The notes under the pieces: model-generated | What the model saw: the letters and a program-made list of their open reading frames with translations, nothing else | What the model was told of the DNA's origin: nothing | Databases searched by the model: none | In this document: positions 1 through 9,516 of the stretch, piece after piece | How positions within the stretch are numbered: position 1 is the first letter of the stretch | Layout: each line of letters begins with the position of its first letter | Position numbers and translations under genes: made by a program | Origin: Paraphysomonas bandaiensis | Taxonomy: Eukaryota > Chrysophyceae | Length of the DNA stretch: 64,000 nucleotides | Direction of reading: 5' to 3' | Assembly (NCBI GenBank): GCA_965644295.1 | Contig: CBFFRP010000668.1 | Coordinates: 1-64,000, forward strand

Positions 1-29
1 TATTTGAAGACCCCAGCTGGATTCCTACA

Positions 30-1034
30 GTGGCACATGTATTGAATTCTGAAGTATCATCTGAAACGGGGTATTCGCCTTTTGAGTTAACATTTGGTTC
101 TGAGAGTGAGAGGTATAACAATATGGGAAGGGATGAAGTACCAGAGAAAGCCCATGCTAGACTACATAAACTCAATGATAATCTAGCTCTGTTGCAACGC
201 AGTTCGAGAGAATATCAAGATAAGTTGAAGGCCAAACGTTTCAGTAAAGGCATATCTCCTCAGCGACAGAATCAGTATCAGCCGGGCGACTTTGTTTTAT
301 TTGACAAAGGGGCCAAGGTTTACCCTAAAATGTCTCATAGATACCTAGGACCATTTCAGGTTATATCGCAATATAAGAATGATATTGACTGCAAACATTT
401 GGTGACCGGAGTTGTAACAAAAGTAGATGTACGGGATGTAAAATTATATCCCGGAGACAGGGAACAAGCCTATAAAATGGCTATGCGAGATCATGATCAG
501 CATGAGATCGACACTATTTTATATTACACTGGAGACAGAGAACGGCGTTCAACAATGTTGTTTACAGTACGTTTCAAGGATGGAGATATCAGAGAGCTAC
601 CTTACAGCCAGGATTTATTTGATTCCATAGCCTATGAGGAATTCTGTAGCAGCAAGCCTTATCTACATCATCTTATTTATACCACGGATGGGGCCGCCAA
701 ATATATCAGTGAGAAGAGGAAGCAGTCAATAACTACGGTTCAACCGGGTGACGAGGTGTATGTAGATATCAGAGTATTCGGAGATGACTGGTATGATGCC
801 CTACAACTACCAGATTCGCCCACTGTTACATATGTGATGCAATTTATGCTCACTCACTGGTATCATAAAACCAGCAAGAAGCTAATTTCTGTCAAGAATC
901 CCATGACCAAAGCCACATACAGATTTGATAACTACCATGTGAAATGTTTTGTACATCGCGACTTCGATCCGACAACTATGGTACTGATAGATTCCGACTT
1001 TGCGCTACGTTTTCCCCAAGTCCATCAACATTAA
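30..1034 (+). CDS. Ty3/gypsy-type retrotransposon polyprotein, C-terminal end (integrase tail and chromodomain-like region)
   Basis: The open frame runs in from the window edge, so the start at 30 is an artefact and only the last ~334 residues are visible. Near the start is the ETGYSPFELTFG motif that follows the integrase core of Ty3/gypsy elements. It is followed by a basic helix and the GDFVLFDKGAK...HRYLGPFQV block, the usual SH3-like integrase C-terminal domain. About residues 155-215 (HEIDTILYYTGD...FKDGDIRELPYS) resemble the chromodomain-like tail of elements from oomycetes and related protists. A further ~110 residues of unknown function end the protein. Reverse transcriptase, RNase H and the catalytic integrase residues lie outside the window. 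Family assignment is from motif recognition; the lineage within Ty3/gypsy is not certain. Confidence 0.75.
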   Translation: MAHVLNSEVSSETGYSPFELTFGSESERYNNMGRDEVPEKAHARLHKLNDNLALLQRSSREYQDKLKAKRFSKGISPQRQNQYQPGDFVLFDKGAKVYPKMSHRYLGPFQVISQYKNDIDCKHLVTGVVTKVDVRDVKLYPGDREQAYKMAMRDHDQHEIDTILYYTGDRERRSTMLFTVRFKDGDIRELPYSQDLFDSIAYEEFCSSKPYLHHLIYTTDGAAKYISEKRKQSITTVQPGDEVYVDIRVFGDDWYDALQLPDSPTVTYVMQFMLTHWYHKTSKKLISVKNPMTKATYRFDNYHVKCFVHRDFDPTTMVLIDSDFALRFPQVHQH

Positions 1035-1070
1035 TTTTGACTTAGTTTTATACTGAGTTATATATTATTA

Positions 1071-1105
1071 TCGAAAAAAAAAAAAAAAGAGAGGGAAAAA
1101 GGTAG
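1071..1105 (+). promoter_or_regulatory. Candidate polypurine tract of the Ty3/gypsy-type element
   Basis: An almost pure purine run (A-tract, then GAGAGGGAAAAAGG) lies 40 bases after the polyprotein stop and directly before a TGTAACCC sequence at 1106, the usual position of a plus-strand primer next to a 3' LTR. Function is inferred from position. Confidence 0.5.
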
Positions 1106-1400
1106 TGTAACCCTGGGGGTTTATATAGTAGCAAGTGTAGTAGTGAAATAGGGAATTCAACAACAAGAAGAGAGTCAACAACAGAAGAAGGACAGCAAAC
1201 AGTACAAGATAATTATTTACGAAGGAAGTGCAAACATCTAGCCACGAGTCACGGAATTACAACAAGCCATTCACACTGAAGTGCATACTTGCGGCTACTC
1301 TAGGCAGTTATTAATATCACGACACTCAAAACACGTTACCCAGTATCTCTACTACTTGCAATACACGTGAAGCCAGCCGACTGCACCTGTTGTTTTACGA
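1106..1400 (+). mobile_element. Probable 3' LTR of the Ty3/gypsy-type element (right end not defined)
   Basis: The sequence begins TGTAACCCTGG directly after a polypurine tract, as a Ty3/gypsy LTR should. I cannot fix its right end because the 5' LTR is outside the window and no clear terminal CA or target duplication is visible. A GTTAC at about 1335 or TTTTAC at about 1390 are possible ends. The stretch from here to 2151 holds no gene that I recognise. Confidence 0.4.
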
Positions 1401-2151
1401 CGTAGAAGCAATAAGGGCAATGGAGAGAGACTTAGGTAGCATCAACGTGATGTACACACAATTCTCTCTGCATCATCCTCAGAACAGCATAAGAAGGGAT
1501 CTTCAGATGTTGCTAGTACATCCTGAACATAAATGTCTCAAGTTAAGTGCAGAACTATGGATGTACACAGCCCAATACCTCTGTGAGCTGCATTTTCATG
1601 ATGGTGCTCTGGATGTGGAGATGAGCAGGAGTTAGGACCATTCAAGAGCATACTATAGACGCTATGCATGGTGATGCTGCTAAGCAGGCATAGTGGGTGG
1701 CTATTATGGCAAGCGTGTGGCTTAAAGAGGAATATATGGAGAGAGTAAAGATGCAATACGTTTTATATGAGTTTAGGGAGTATGATAAGAGCAGTAGACT
1801 ATCAGCGAATACGGTATCACGTTACTCATTTTAGTTAGCTGTTTTTCAGTTTTATCACTATGGTTTTATTTCAGTTTTATGCGTAGTTTCAGTTTTATGC
1901 GCAGTTATTCAGTTTCATACGCTGTTATTCAGTTTTGTTTTATTGTCATAATACGTGTGGTATACACGGTGTATGCAAGAATGCATGCAGTGTGGTGTGT
2001 GTGATATAAAATGAACTTGGTTCATTCTGTAGATGCGTACCATTCTATATGTTATTCCTTGCATGTCATTGTTTTAAGTTACTTGACACTGTCTTAACAG
2101 CGATCTTTATTCTTAGAGGGAATACTGCGCGGCGTTATCTAGCGGATATCG

Positions 2152-3900
2152 TTGACCGTGTTGGGTGATTTAACAGTAATAATAAGTGTTTACTCACACC
2201 TTATTGTACATTTTGTTGGGAGCAAACCGCAAGTCTGGTTTGTGCATACGGAAGCTCGTCCGTTATTTGTGGCCCTATTCACCGTGGTGAAAGAGGTAGC
2301 AAAGCAGCTTGGGTACCCAAGTACCCGAATTCGATGCTGCGGGATGGACCACTGCAAGGCGTCCCTCAATGGTCTTCTTGATGTAGAACCTTCTGCCACG
2401 GCTGTGGACTGCAACATTCATGTGCTTAGGGGCATGGCTAAGAACAAGCACAGGCTTGTAAATAAGTTATATTTAGATACAGCGATTGGTCATGCCAAGG
2501 TAACGGGATATGTATACACTGTATGCATTATATTTAATAATATTAAACGTTTACGATGTACAGATGCTACGTGCCATATCCGAAAGGAGAATATTTATAC
2601 TAATGCGTGATGCCGTTGTTAGAGAGTGGCGAAGTAATGGTGAAGATGACTATGCAGACTGGTTTTGCAAGGTATACCTTGCTTCTAGTTCTAATACACG
2701 GCTATTGCTAATAAGACGACATTCACTACTATAGGTATACCTCGCGAGGAGTGGAATGGGGGTACATTCAACGTAGGGGCACCGGGCATACCCGGTCACG
2801 CCCCGCAGAACAATACATCGGAGTCATTATTTCGATCTATTAAGTTACAGATTAAGGAGAGGGCGGCTATGGCACATTTTATAGAGGTCTCTATTCCTTC
2901 TATGTTGAGACATCTGCGAGAAAAGTACCGGGTCACTAGGGTCAATTTCTTATGTAATGATCAGCTTGCTTTACTGCAACATGGTCACGTGCATCGAGAC
3001 TGCCTGCTTGGCGCATGCTCTATTATTGATCCAGGTCCTCAAAACTGTAAACGCATGGATGTAGTAATGAAAAGTAGAAATGAAGTCCATTGGTTAGTAA
3101 CTCCAATTTATTATATAATATGTGTCAGTAACATAAGTTTTCTAATAGGTATGTGAACTCAAAGAAAAACTTGTTCATTGAACACACCGGTGAGAATCGA
3201 ATGACCAAGTCTTTCATAGATATGTTCCATTGCGTTAAAGGAAGAGACACATATCAAGTAGAGGAATGTAGGGAGAGGTGAAATAAATATTGTACTTCTT
3301 TATTTATGAACTAATCATTCTATATAACAGATTCCTCAGTATGTTTGTTGTTCGAGAAGTTCCTTACAAAATAAAGCGTAGGACCTATACCTCTCTTATT
3401 TGCAGCTGTCCGCGGTTTTGGGACAATGGTCGTTACTGCTCCCATTCCCTAGCCGTACATCACTTGCGAGGTATGTGTATGTCACTTACACACCCTTACA
3501 TTTATTAATTATGTCCTTAGGGGACATTGATGTAAAGCACATGGCGAGCACTATCAGGCCTGCAAGGAAACGCGGCCGGCCTCGCAATGCAGCTAGGGCA
3601 CTTATCAACGATGACCCCATAGATGTGGAGGCCCTTAAGCCAGGAGACTGGAAGAACGCGTATGTTCGCCACCCACAGTACCTGAATGGTATGTGCGTGG
3701 ATTACCGCGTGGTGCCGAACCACAGAAATAAAAAAATTCTTCGCTGGCAGTGTCGGTTTTCTGATGCTCCAGATGACATCCTTGCTCATCCGAAGATTGT
3801 GGGGTTCGATGCCCATGAAATGAAGATTGCTGTGGAGCTACACCGGACTTGGTCATCAGAAACAGCCCAATTTGCATTCGACTGTGAAGACGAAGTGTGA
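2152..3900 (+). CDS. MULE transposase-derived protein with SWIM zinc finger and AT-hook (5' end not resolved)
   Basis: Six exons keep one open frame: 2152-2499, 2564-2671, 2749-3092, 3149-3277, 3331-3470 and 3521-3900. The first holds a MULE-type transposase core (ARPLFVALFTVVKE...GMDHCKASLNGLL...CNIHVLRGM). The third has the conserved GIPGHAPQNNTSES...IK block with its NN-x-x-ES signature. The fifth has a SWIM finger, CSCPRFWDNGRYCSH (CxC...CxH). The last has an AT-hook, RKRGRPRN. Introns are 49-77 nt with GT-AG ends. The first catalytic aspartate of the DDE triad should lie upstream; 2152 opens with TTG, so a 5' exon is missing from this model. Intact frames across five introns favour a domesticated or recently active gene, like FAR1/FHY3 or MUSTANG genes of plants, over a relic. 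The acceptor at 2748 is chosen to keep frame; a nearer AG at 2734 breaks it. Confidence 0.65.
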
Positions 3901-3934
3901 GGCATATAGAATTTAATTTATGGCTATAGTATGC

Positions 3935-4103
3935 TCCCCTGTTTGACTAGGTGAATACTCGATTCCACCTAGTCAACCTAGTCATTGTGAAGTTAAAAAT
4001 CTAATTATTTAATGACTAGGTTTTTCAACCTTTTGACTAGGTTATTACACCAATTTTGGTGTGACTAGGTAATTCCCCCAATTTGACTAGGTCGAAAAAT
4101 ACA
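3935..4103 (+). repeat. Dispersed repeat with GACTAGGT units and a small palindrome
   Basis: The octamer GACTAGGT or its complement recurs about seven times, around an ACACCAATTTTGGTGT palindrome. A related copy lies at 55182-55300, and a short piece at about 16038-16062. The copia element inserted into the right edge of this copy. Class of element unknown. Confidence 0.55.
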
Positions 4104-4108
4104 TCCCG

Positions 4109-4401
4109 TATTAGAATATGGACTGTATCCTAGTATATTCAATGTGGTACTTGAAGACAATGTACGAGAATACAGTGAAGTATGGTGATGTGTAGATGCT
4201 GTTATGATATTGAGAAAACTGAAATAGTTTGCTCTTTCAAGATATGTTTAGTAGCGAAAGGTCTACAGAAGTAGTGATTTATGCATGGCACAAAACGAGC
4301 TTGTGTTGTTTAACACAATTCGTGTAAACGATATTAATAAATCTATCTAGTCTAACAACTTAATCTCTCTTTGATCTAAGTAAAATGAGCATTTCCCAAC
4401 A
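4109..4401 (+). repeat. 5' LTR of the copia element
   Basis: 293 bp, apparently identical to 9219-9511. The gag start codon (4385) lies inside its last 17 bases. It holds the element's presumed promoter; I did not find an unambiguous TATA box. Confidence 0.93.
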
Positions 4402-4684
4402 TGGTAGCGAGCGAGGAGGAGAGAAGGAGGATAGAGGAGTAGTTCCTCAGTTCAACGAGACTAACGTTGAACAATGGATTGAGGACTTCGAGACATTCCT
4501 TATGAGGAAGGAACAAAGCGAGGTAGCGGTGGAACTGCCACCTAAGGAGAGCGACTTCGGGGAGCAGCCACTTACGTTGATGGAGGAGAAGGCGTACAGA
4601 CAGGCTGTGAAGAGCATTCCCCGAAAGCGCTGCGTAAATTCCATCTTACCCACAAAGCGTTCAAGGCAGAAGGGAGTGGTGTAA
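4385..4684 (+). CDS. copia Gag, N-terminal part (frame broken before pol)
   Basis: The start ATG lies within the 5' LTR and the frame runs through the primer-binding site, so the first residues (MSISQHGSERGG) are encoded by LTR and PBS. It contains the typical Gag opening (FNETNVEQWIEDFETFLMRKEQ). At a CCCC run (4619-4622) homology passes to the frame one base back, which continues KALRKFHLTHKAF and joins the long pol frame; the original frame stops at 4684. This could be a one-base deletion in this copy, an assembly error, or a programmed -1 shift. No classical slippery heptamer is evident, so a mutation or error is more likely. Confidence 0.8.
   Translation: MSISQHGSERGGEKEDRGVVPQFNETNVEQWIEDFETFLMRKEQSEVAVELPPKESDFGEQPLTLMEEKAYRQAVKSIPRKRCVNSILPTKRSRQKGVV
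4402..4419 (+). promoter_or_regulatory. Primer-binding site of the copia element
   Basis: TGGTAGCGAGCGAGGAGG begins right after the LTR. The TGG start pairs with a tRNA CCA end, and the next bases resemble the initiator-methionine-type site (TGGTAnC) common in copia elements. The site is also translated as part of gag. The exact primer tRNA is not determined. Confidence 0.6.
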
Positions 4685-4704
4685 ACAGGTTCAAAACACA
4701 TGTA

Positions 4705-7700
4705 ATGATTGATGAGTTGAAGAAGTGTTTTGCTGGAGGGAAGCAAAATAGGATCAGTGACCTCTTAACTCAATATGGTTCTTTCCGTATGCGTCCGGAG
4801 GAGACGGCGAAGGACTACGTACTACGGTTCGAACTACTGCTGAAGGAACTACAGGAGCAGCAGCAGGATATCTCGGAGGTATCAAAAACAAGTCGACTAC
4901 GAGAAGGCTTGCTCAATGAAGAGTATGCTCAACTGAGAGTTGGATTATACTTGATGGATGATGATGTTAATTATGTAACTGTATCACGTAAGATAGAAGG
5001 CTATGATGATACTATGGCTGGGAAGGAAGCGTTGGAGAAGAAGCGTAAAAGAGTGGAGGAGCTGAACCTGATAGACAGTAAGAAACGATATCGCAGAGAG
5101 AGGGATCATCGTAAGAAGAACAACGGTAAGAAGAAGCCGATGAAGAAGGATACAGAGATTACAGGGCAGCGACCTGGAAGTGCCGAATATACTGGGTGCA
5201 GAAATTGTAAGTCAAAGGAACATCTTGCCATCGATTGTCCAGCATCGAAAAAGAAGTACTCGCAAAGCAAGAGCAAGGCTGTGAGGTTTCAAGATGGAAG
5301 GAAACCAGACAAAAGACTACTTACAGTTGAAAACATCAGGCGTGGAGAGCCAGCGGATTTGTCTGACGAAGACGAAGCAAATATGATCGAGCAACAGGAA
5401 GAGTATCACTTGTCATGTAATGTGTATGAGACGAATATATGCAGTAGTGTGCATGAGGATATTCACTATACATACATTGATACCTGTTGTTCGTCATCAA
5501 TGTTTTTGATAAATGATGTGAATATACTTGATAGTCATATGCACACATCAAAGGTTATTAATGGTTCGAAAAAAGGGTCAGAGATATGCGTCACGAGTGT
5601 AGGTTCCCGTGGAGCATGGAAGAACATTGAGGTATCAAGTCAGATAAATCGGTGTCTTTGTTCTGGACGGAAGTTGAACGATATGGGATATCGATTTACT
5701 GTATGGTATGGTATACAGATATATGACAGAAATACGGATGAGCTGGTGTTGGAGGGACCTATGAAGAATGGAATGACTGCTGTGCCAACACAGCAGTTAT
5801 TGGAGCTTCCAGACGTATCGACATCCAGTGATTCAGAAGTAAATCTCAGTGACCGTACGGGTGAGGATGAACTGGAGCTGTTACATAGGAGAGCGGGTCA
5901 TTTTAACAAGCATGCGTTGGTAGAAGCCCACAAAAGAATGCTAATTATTGGGACTGGACTGAAACGAAAACATCTCTCGAAACGTGTTTCCAAAGAACAG
6001 TGTCTATGTGATGTATGCGCCAGGGCGAAGATCACCAGAGTAAGTTTTCGGACAAAGGATGAGGACTCCGTTCGTCCAAATTTCTCGGCCGATATAGCAG
6101 TATACTTAAATTGTCCAGCTCGAGGAGGGGAAATATATGTGCTCAAACTAACACACCATGCCAGTCGGATGTTCTGGTCGGAAGGGCTTGTTCATAGGAC
6201 TGGGTCATCGGTACTGCAGGTTTTCAAGAAGATTTTTGAAGGAGATGTGAAAAGGTACAAATTAGAAATGCATCATTACCATGCAGATGGAGCAGGGGAG
6301 CTAATATGTGATGAGCTGCGACAATATCTTAGGTCACAGGGTTGCTATCAACATACGTGGAGCTCTACGGACTCTCCTGAGATGAACGCGATTGAGGAGC
6401 GGAAATTCAGGACCTGTGGTGAGATGACATTAGCGATGCTGATTCAGTCAGGATTGCCTTCACAGTTTTGGCTAGATGCCTACATGGCAGCCAGGTACAT
6501 ATTAATTCGATTGCCTACAAAGACAGCGAAGGGGTATATGTCCCCTCTTGAATTTTTGACTGGTGAGGCTCCCAACCTGAAATATCTCAGAGTATGGGGG
6601 TGTCGTGCGTATGTCCTCACTACAAAGGCGGATCGACGGAAAGACTGGGACGACAAGGCCCTTATCGGATATCTGATAGGATATTCAGATGAAAAGGTAG
6701 GATATGATGTATATCTACCTGCGACTGATAGGGTCGTCACGTCGGTACATGTATTAACTGATGAGTCCATACCGTCACGCTCGGAGAGCTATTTCGCTGA
6801 GATAGATGCTCTTCGAGTGAAGGAGGCCGAGAGACCGAAAATTGTGTCTGACTATGCGGGCTTAGAAGGTACATATCATATTGATGATGAGGATGGTCTT
6901 CTCTACAAGACCACGAGAGTAGTAGAACGAAAGGGGGTAATAGTAGCCTATCGATCTCTGGTAACTGCAGGTCGGAAGCATATCGAGCACCGGGTGCCGA
7001 TTCACGTCGAGGACGTAGTGCGAATGACTGCAGAAACTCCCGGGAATACCGGATATATAGGAAAGGGGGACGCCCTGAGTACTATGCCAGCCAGGGTGCT
7101 GGACCAGGGAAGACCTGGAGGGTTACAGGAGAGTCCTGACCCAACCTGTCAGGAGACAGCTGTGAGGTTGCAGACCTCTGAAGACTATGAGTCTGGGGTT
7201 GTGAGCGGGGCTCCTCCCACAACGCACGATGTGCGTGCTCAGGATGAGCAAGGTACGGGTTCTTATATACCTCGTCGACCGATTGAACTAGATGGTGATG
7301 GTCGGGTCCGACGCAAACGGCTGCAGCGGAGACTGGCAAACGCGTCAGTTTTAGGAGAGATTAATATGGTTGAAGTACCGGATGCGCATAATATTGATCT
7401 TAACCATGCAGAGACAGAAGATATCAAGATACCAAATTCATATGCCGAGGCAGAGAGATCTCCACAGTATCAACAATGGAGAAAAGCTCGAATGGTGGAG
7501 AAGACATCATTGCTGAAAAGACGTGTCTTGAAGATCGTGAAAATTCCAAGCGGAGTGAAATTAGTTAGAGCGAAATATGTGCATACGGTGAAGCGAGACA
7601 TACTAGGGAATATAGTAAAGTACAAGGCTCGGCTAGTGGCATTAGGAAATCTCCAAGAGAAGAAGGAGGAGGAGCCGTCCACTTTCGCTCCAGTGGTTAA

Positions 7701-9045
7701 GGGTATAACCATTAGACTAGTGTTAGCGATTGCGTTTATGTTACAGATGCATGTGCATCAATTAGATGTATCATCCGCATTTTGCTATGCAGATCTGGAG
7801 GATGACGTGTATATGGCACCTCCACCAGATGAGGAATTACTAGCTGGATGGTGTTTTCAACTAATCAAGGCATTGTATGGACTGCGATCTTCACCGCGAC
7901 AGTGGAATAAACATATTGACAAGTTTATTAAATCATTGCATTTTACTCCGTGTATTTTGGATACGTGTTTGTATATGCGATGGAGTAACGGAAAACTGCA
8001 TTTATTATTGATATATGTTGATGATATCATAATTGCATCCGCTGATCTGACTTACTTGGAAAGCGTAAAGCGTAGGTTCTGTGAAACATTCGAGATGCAT
8101 GATCTGGGAGTGTGTAAGCGATTTCTGAACATCAGGATAACCAGAGGAGAAAATTGGTATATGTTAGATCAATCTGAGTATGCTAAGAATATTATCAAGA
8201 AATTCAGCTCAGTTATGGGAAAGAGTAGTAAGAATAAGGAGGCCCCACTACCTACTAATGTTCAGGATCTGTTGGCAGAGGAACGTGAACTTACGGAGGA
8301 GCAGAAGCAGTGGGTTGACTCATTTCCGTATCGGCAAATTATTGGAGCAGTGTTGTATCTAGCAATGCATACTAGACCTGATCTGGCTTATGCAGTGGGG
8401 TTATTGTCTCGATTTAGTAGTTGTCCGACATATGCATCGTGCAAACTGGCGATTCACTTATTGAAATATTTGCGTGGAACAATTGATGAGGGCATCAGAT
8501 TCAGTGGGAGTGAGTTCGACTTACATGTGTTCAGTGATTCAGATTGGGCTGGTGATAGACTGACTCGGCGATCGACAACAGGATACATTGTGTTCTTATG
8601 TGCAGGCGCATTGGCCTGGCAGTCTAAACTACAGACCACAGTTGCAACTTCGAGCATGGAATCTGAATATATGGCGGAGTATGCGGCTATGCAAGAACTG
8701 GTGTGGCTTCGGGGGGTGTTCAAGGAGCTCGGGCTCTTAGTTGCGAAGCCGACTCCATTCTTTATGGATAGCAAGAGTGCGAAAGATCTCTCCGAGAATC
8801 CTGTGTATCATAAGAGGTCGAAGCATATAGACATCAAGTATCACTGGGTGAGAGAGCATGTAAATGGAAAATTTCCTACGGCAAAGTTGATTCATGTGTC
8901 GACGGATGATATGGCGGCTGATATTTTCACGAAGGCATTGTCAACGAAACTTTTCAGTCGTCATGAGAAAACTATTACCGGGGTTAAGAGAAGTGTGTCA
9001 ACCAGAGTTGAGGAGCAGCAGAAGAAGCGACCCCGAAGAGGTTAA
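4705..9045 (+). CDS. copia Gag-Pol polyprotein (zinc knuckle, protease, integrase, reverse transcriptase, RNase H)
   Basis: One open frame of 1446 residues; the real coding region continues upstream to about 4621 in this frame, so the ATG at 4705 is internal. Domains in order: a CX2CX4HX4C zinc knuckle (CRNCKSKEHLAIDC, ~residue 165); a protease with YIDTCCSS (~258), where the usual DTG/DSG is DTC; the pre-integrase H-H-C-C finger (LLHRRAGH...CDVC, ~395-435); an integrase core with D (FSADIAVY), D (HADGAGE) and E (MNAIEERKF); RVT_2 reverse transcriptase (KYKARLVALGNL; LDVSSAF; YVDDIII at ~1108); and RNase H (FSDSDWAGD...TTGYIVFL; SSMESEYMA; HKRSKHIDIKYHWVRE). This domain order (integrase before RT) defines Ty1/copia. 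All catalytic motifs appear present, so the element may supply enzymes in trans. Confidence 0.95.
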   Translation: MIDELKKCFAGGKQNRISDLLTQYGSFRMRPEETAKDYVLRFELLLKELQEQQQDISEVSKTSRLREGLLNEEYAQLRVGLYLMDDDVNYVTVSRKIEGYDDTMAGKEALEKKRKRVEELNLIDSKKRYRRERDHRKKNNGKKKPMKKDTEITGQRPGSAEYTGCRNCKSKEHLAIDCPASKKKYSQSKSKAVRFQDGRKPDKRLLTVENIRRGEPADLSDEDEANMIEQQEEYHLSCNVYETNICSSVHEDIHYTYIDTCCSSSMFLINDVNILDSHMHTSKVINGSKKGSEICVTSVGSRGAWKNIEVSSQINRCLCSGRKLNDMGYRFTVWYGIQIYDRNTDELVLEGPMKNGMTAVPTQQLLELPDVSTSSDSEVNLSDRTGEDELELLHRRAGHFNKHALVEAHKRMLIIGTGLKRKHLSKRVSKEQCLCDVCARAKITRVSFRTKDEDSVRPNFSADIAVYLNCPARGGEIYVLKLTHHASRMFWSEGLVHRTGSSVLQVFKKIFEGDVKRYKLEMHHYHADGAGELICDELRQYLRSQGCYQHTWSSTDSPEMNAIEERKFRTCGEMTLAMLIQSGLPSQFWLDAYMAARYILIRLPTKTAKGYMSPLEFLTGEAPNLKYLRVWGCRAYVLTTKADRRKDWDDKALIGYLIGYSDEKVGYDVYLPATDRVVTSVHVLTDESIPSRSESYFAEIDALRVKEAERPKIVSDYAGLEGTYHIDDEDGLLYKTTRVVERKGVIVAYRSLVTAGRKHIEHRVPIHVEDVVRMTAETPGNTGYIGKGDALSTMPARVLDQGRPGGLQESPDPTCQETAVRLQTSEDYESGVVSGAPPTTHDVRAQDEQGTGSYIPRRPIELDGDGRVRRKRLQRRLANASVLGEINMVEVPDAHNIDLNHAETEDIKIPNSYAEAERSPQYQQWRKARMVEKTSLLKRRVLKIVKIPSGVKLVRAKYVHTVKRDILGNIVKYKARLVALGNLQEKKEEEPSTFAPVVKGITIRLVLAIAFMLQMHVHQLDVSSAFCYADLEDDVYMAPPPDEELLAGWCFQLIKALYGLRSSPRQWNKHIDKFIKSLHFTPCILDTCLYMRWSNGKLHLLLIYVDDIIIASADLTYLESVKRRFCETFEMHDLGVCKRFLNIRITRGENWYMLDQSEYAKNIIKKFSSVMGKSSKNKEAPLPTNVQDLLAEERELTEEQKQWVDSFPYRQIIGAVLYLAMHTRPDLAYAVGLLSRFSSCPTYASCKLAIHLLKYLRGTIDEGIRFSGSEFDLHVFSDSDWAGDRLTRRSTTGYIVFLCAGALAWQSKLQTTVATSSMESEYMAEYAAMQELVWLRGVFKELGLLVAKPTPFFMDSKSAKDLSENPVYHKRSKHIDIKYHWVREHVNGKFPTAKLIHVSTDDMAADIFTKALSTKLFSRHEKTITGVKRSVSTRVEEQQKKRPRRG

Positions 9046-9208
9046 AGGTGTGTTTTAGTGGGTGAGAATCCCACATAACTATATATCTAGTTGACTGCTA
9101 GTTATATATGTATCTTGATAAGATTTCACATCTATTTTACCTATGAGACTAGTTTATAGCATGAAGATCACTGTACTCATTGTTGTTTCGTATCACTGCA
9201 TTCTACAT

Positions 9209-9218
9209 TGAGTGGGAG
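9209..9218 (+). promoter_or_regulatory. Polypurine tract of the copia element
   Basis: TGAGTGGGAG abuts the 3' LTR, the position of the plus-strand primer. It is short and interrupted by single T residues, as often in copia elements. Confidence 0.55.
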
Positions 9219-9511
9219 TATTAGAATATGGACTGTATCCTAGTATATTCAATGTGGTACTTGAAGACAATGTACGAGAATACAGTGAAGTATGGTGATG
9301 TGTAGATGCTGTTATGATATTGAGAAAACTGAAATAGTTTGCTCTTTCAAGATATGTTTAGTAGCGAAAGGTCTACAGAAGTAGTGATTTATGCATGGCA
9401 CAAAACGAGCTTGTGTTGTTTAACACAATTCGTGTAAACGATATTAATAAATCTATCTAGTCTAACAACTTAATCTCTCTTTGATCTAAGTAAAATGAGC
9501 ATTTCCCAACA
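9219..9511 (+). repeat. 3' LTR of the copia element
   Basis: 293 bp, apparently identical to the 5' LTR; followed by the TCCCG target duplication at 9512-9516. Confidence 0.93.
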
Positions 9512-9516
9512 TCCCG

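Larger units (their letters stand above)
4104..9516 (+). mobile_element. Complete Ty1/copia retrotransposon with target-site duplications
   Basis: Two 293-bp LTRs (4109-4401 and 9219-9511) frame a gag-pol region. I read them base by base and found no difference, so insertion should be recent. The 5-bp duplication TCCCG lies at 4104-4108 and 9512-9516. The LTR begins TATTAG and ends CCAACA; the usual 5' TG is replaced by TA in both LTRs. A primer-binding site follows the 5' LTR and a purine run precedes the 3' LTR. Pol is open throughout; gag carries one frame break. Diverged LTR pieces of the same family are at 34265-34372 and 63937-64000. Confidence 0.93.

Noticed and set aside
1390-1635. 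81-residue frame as 5' exon of the MULE gene
   Set aside because: No splice path in phase to 2152 was found and it has no MULE features.
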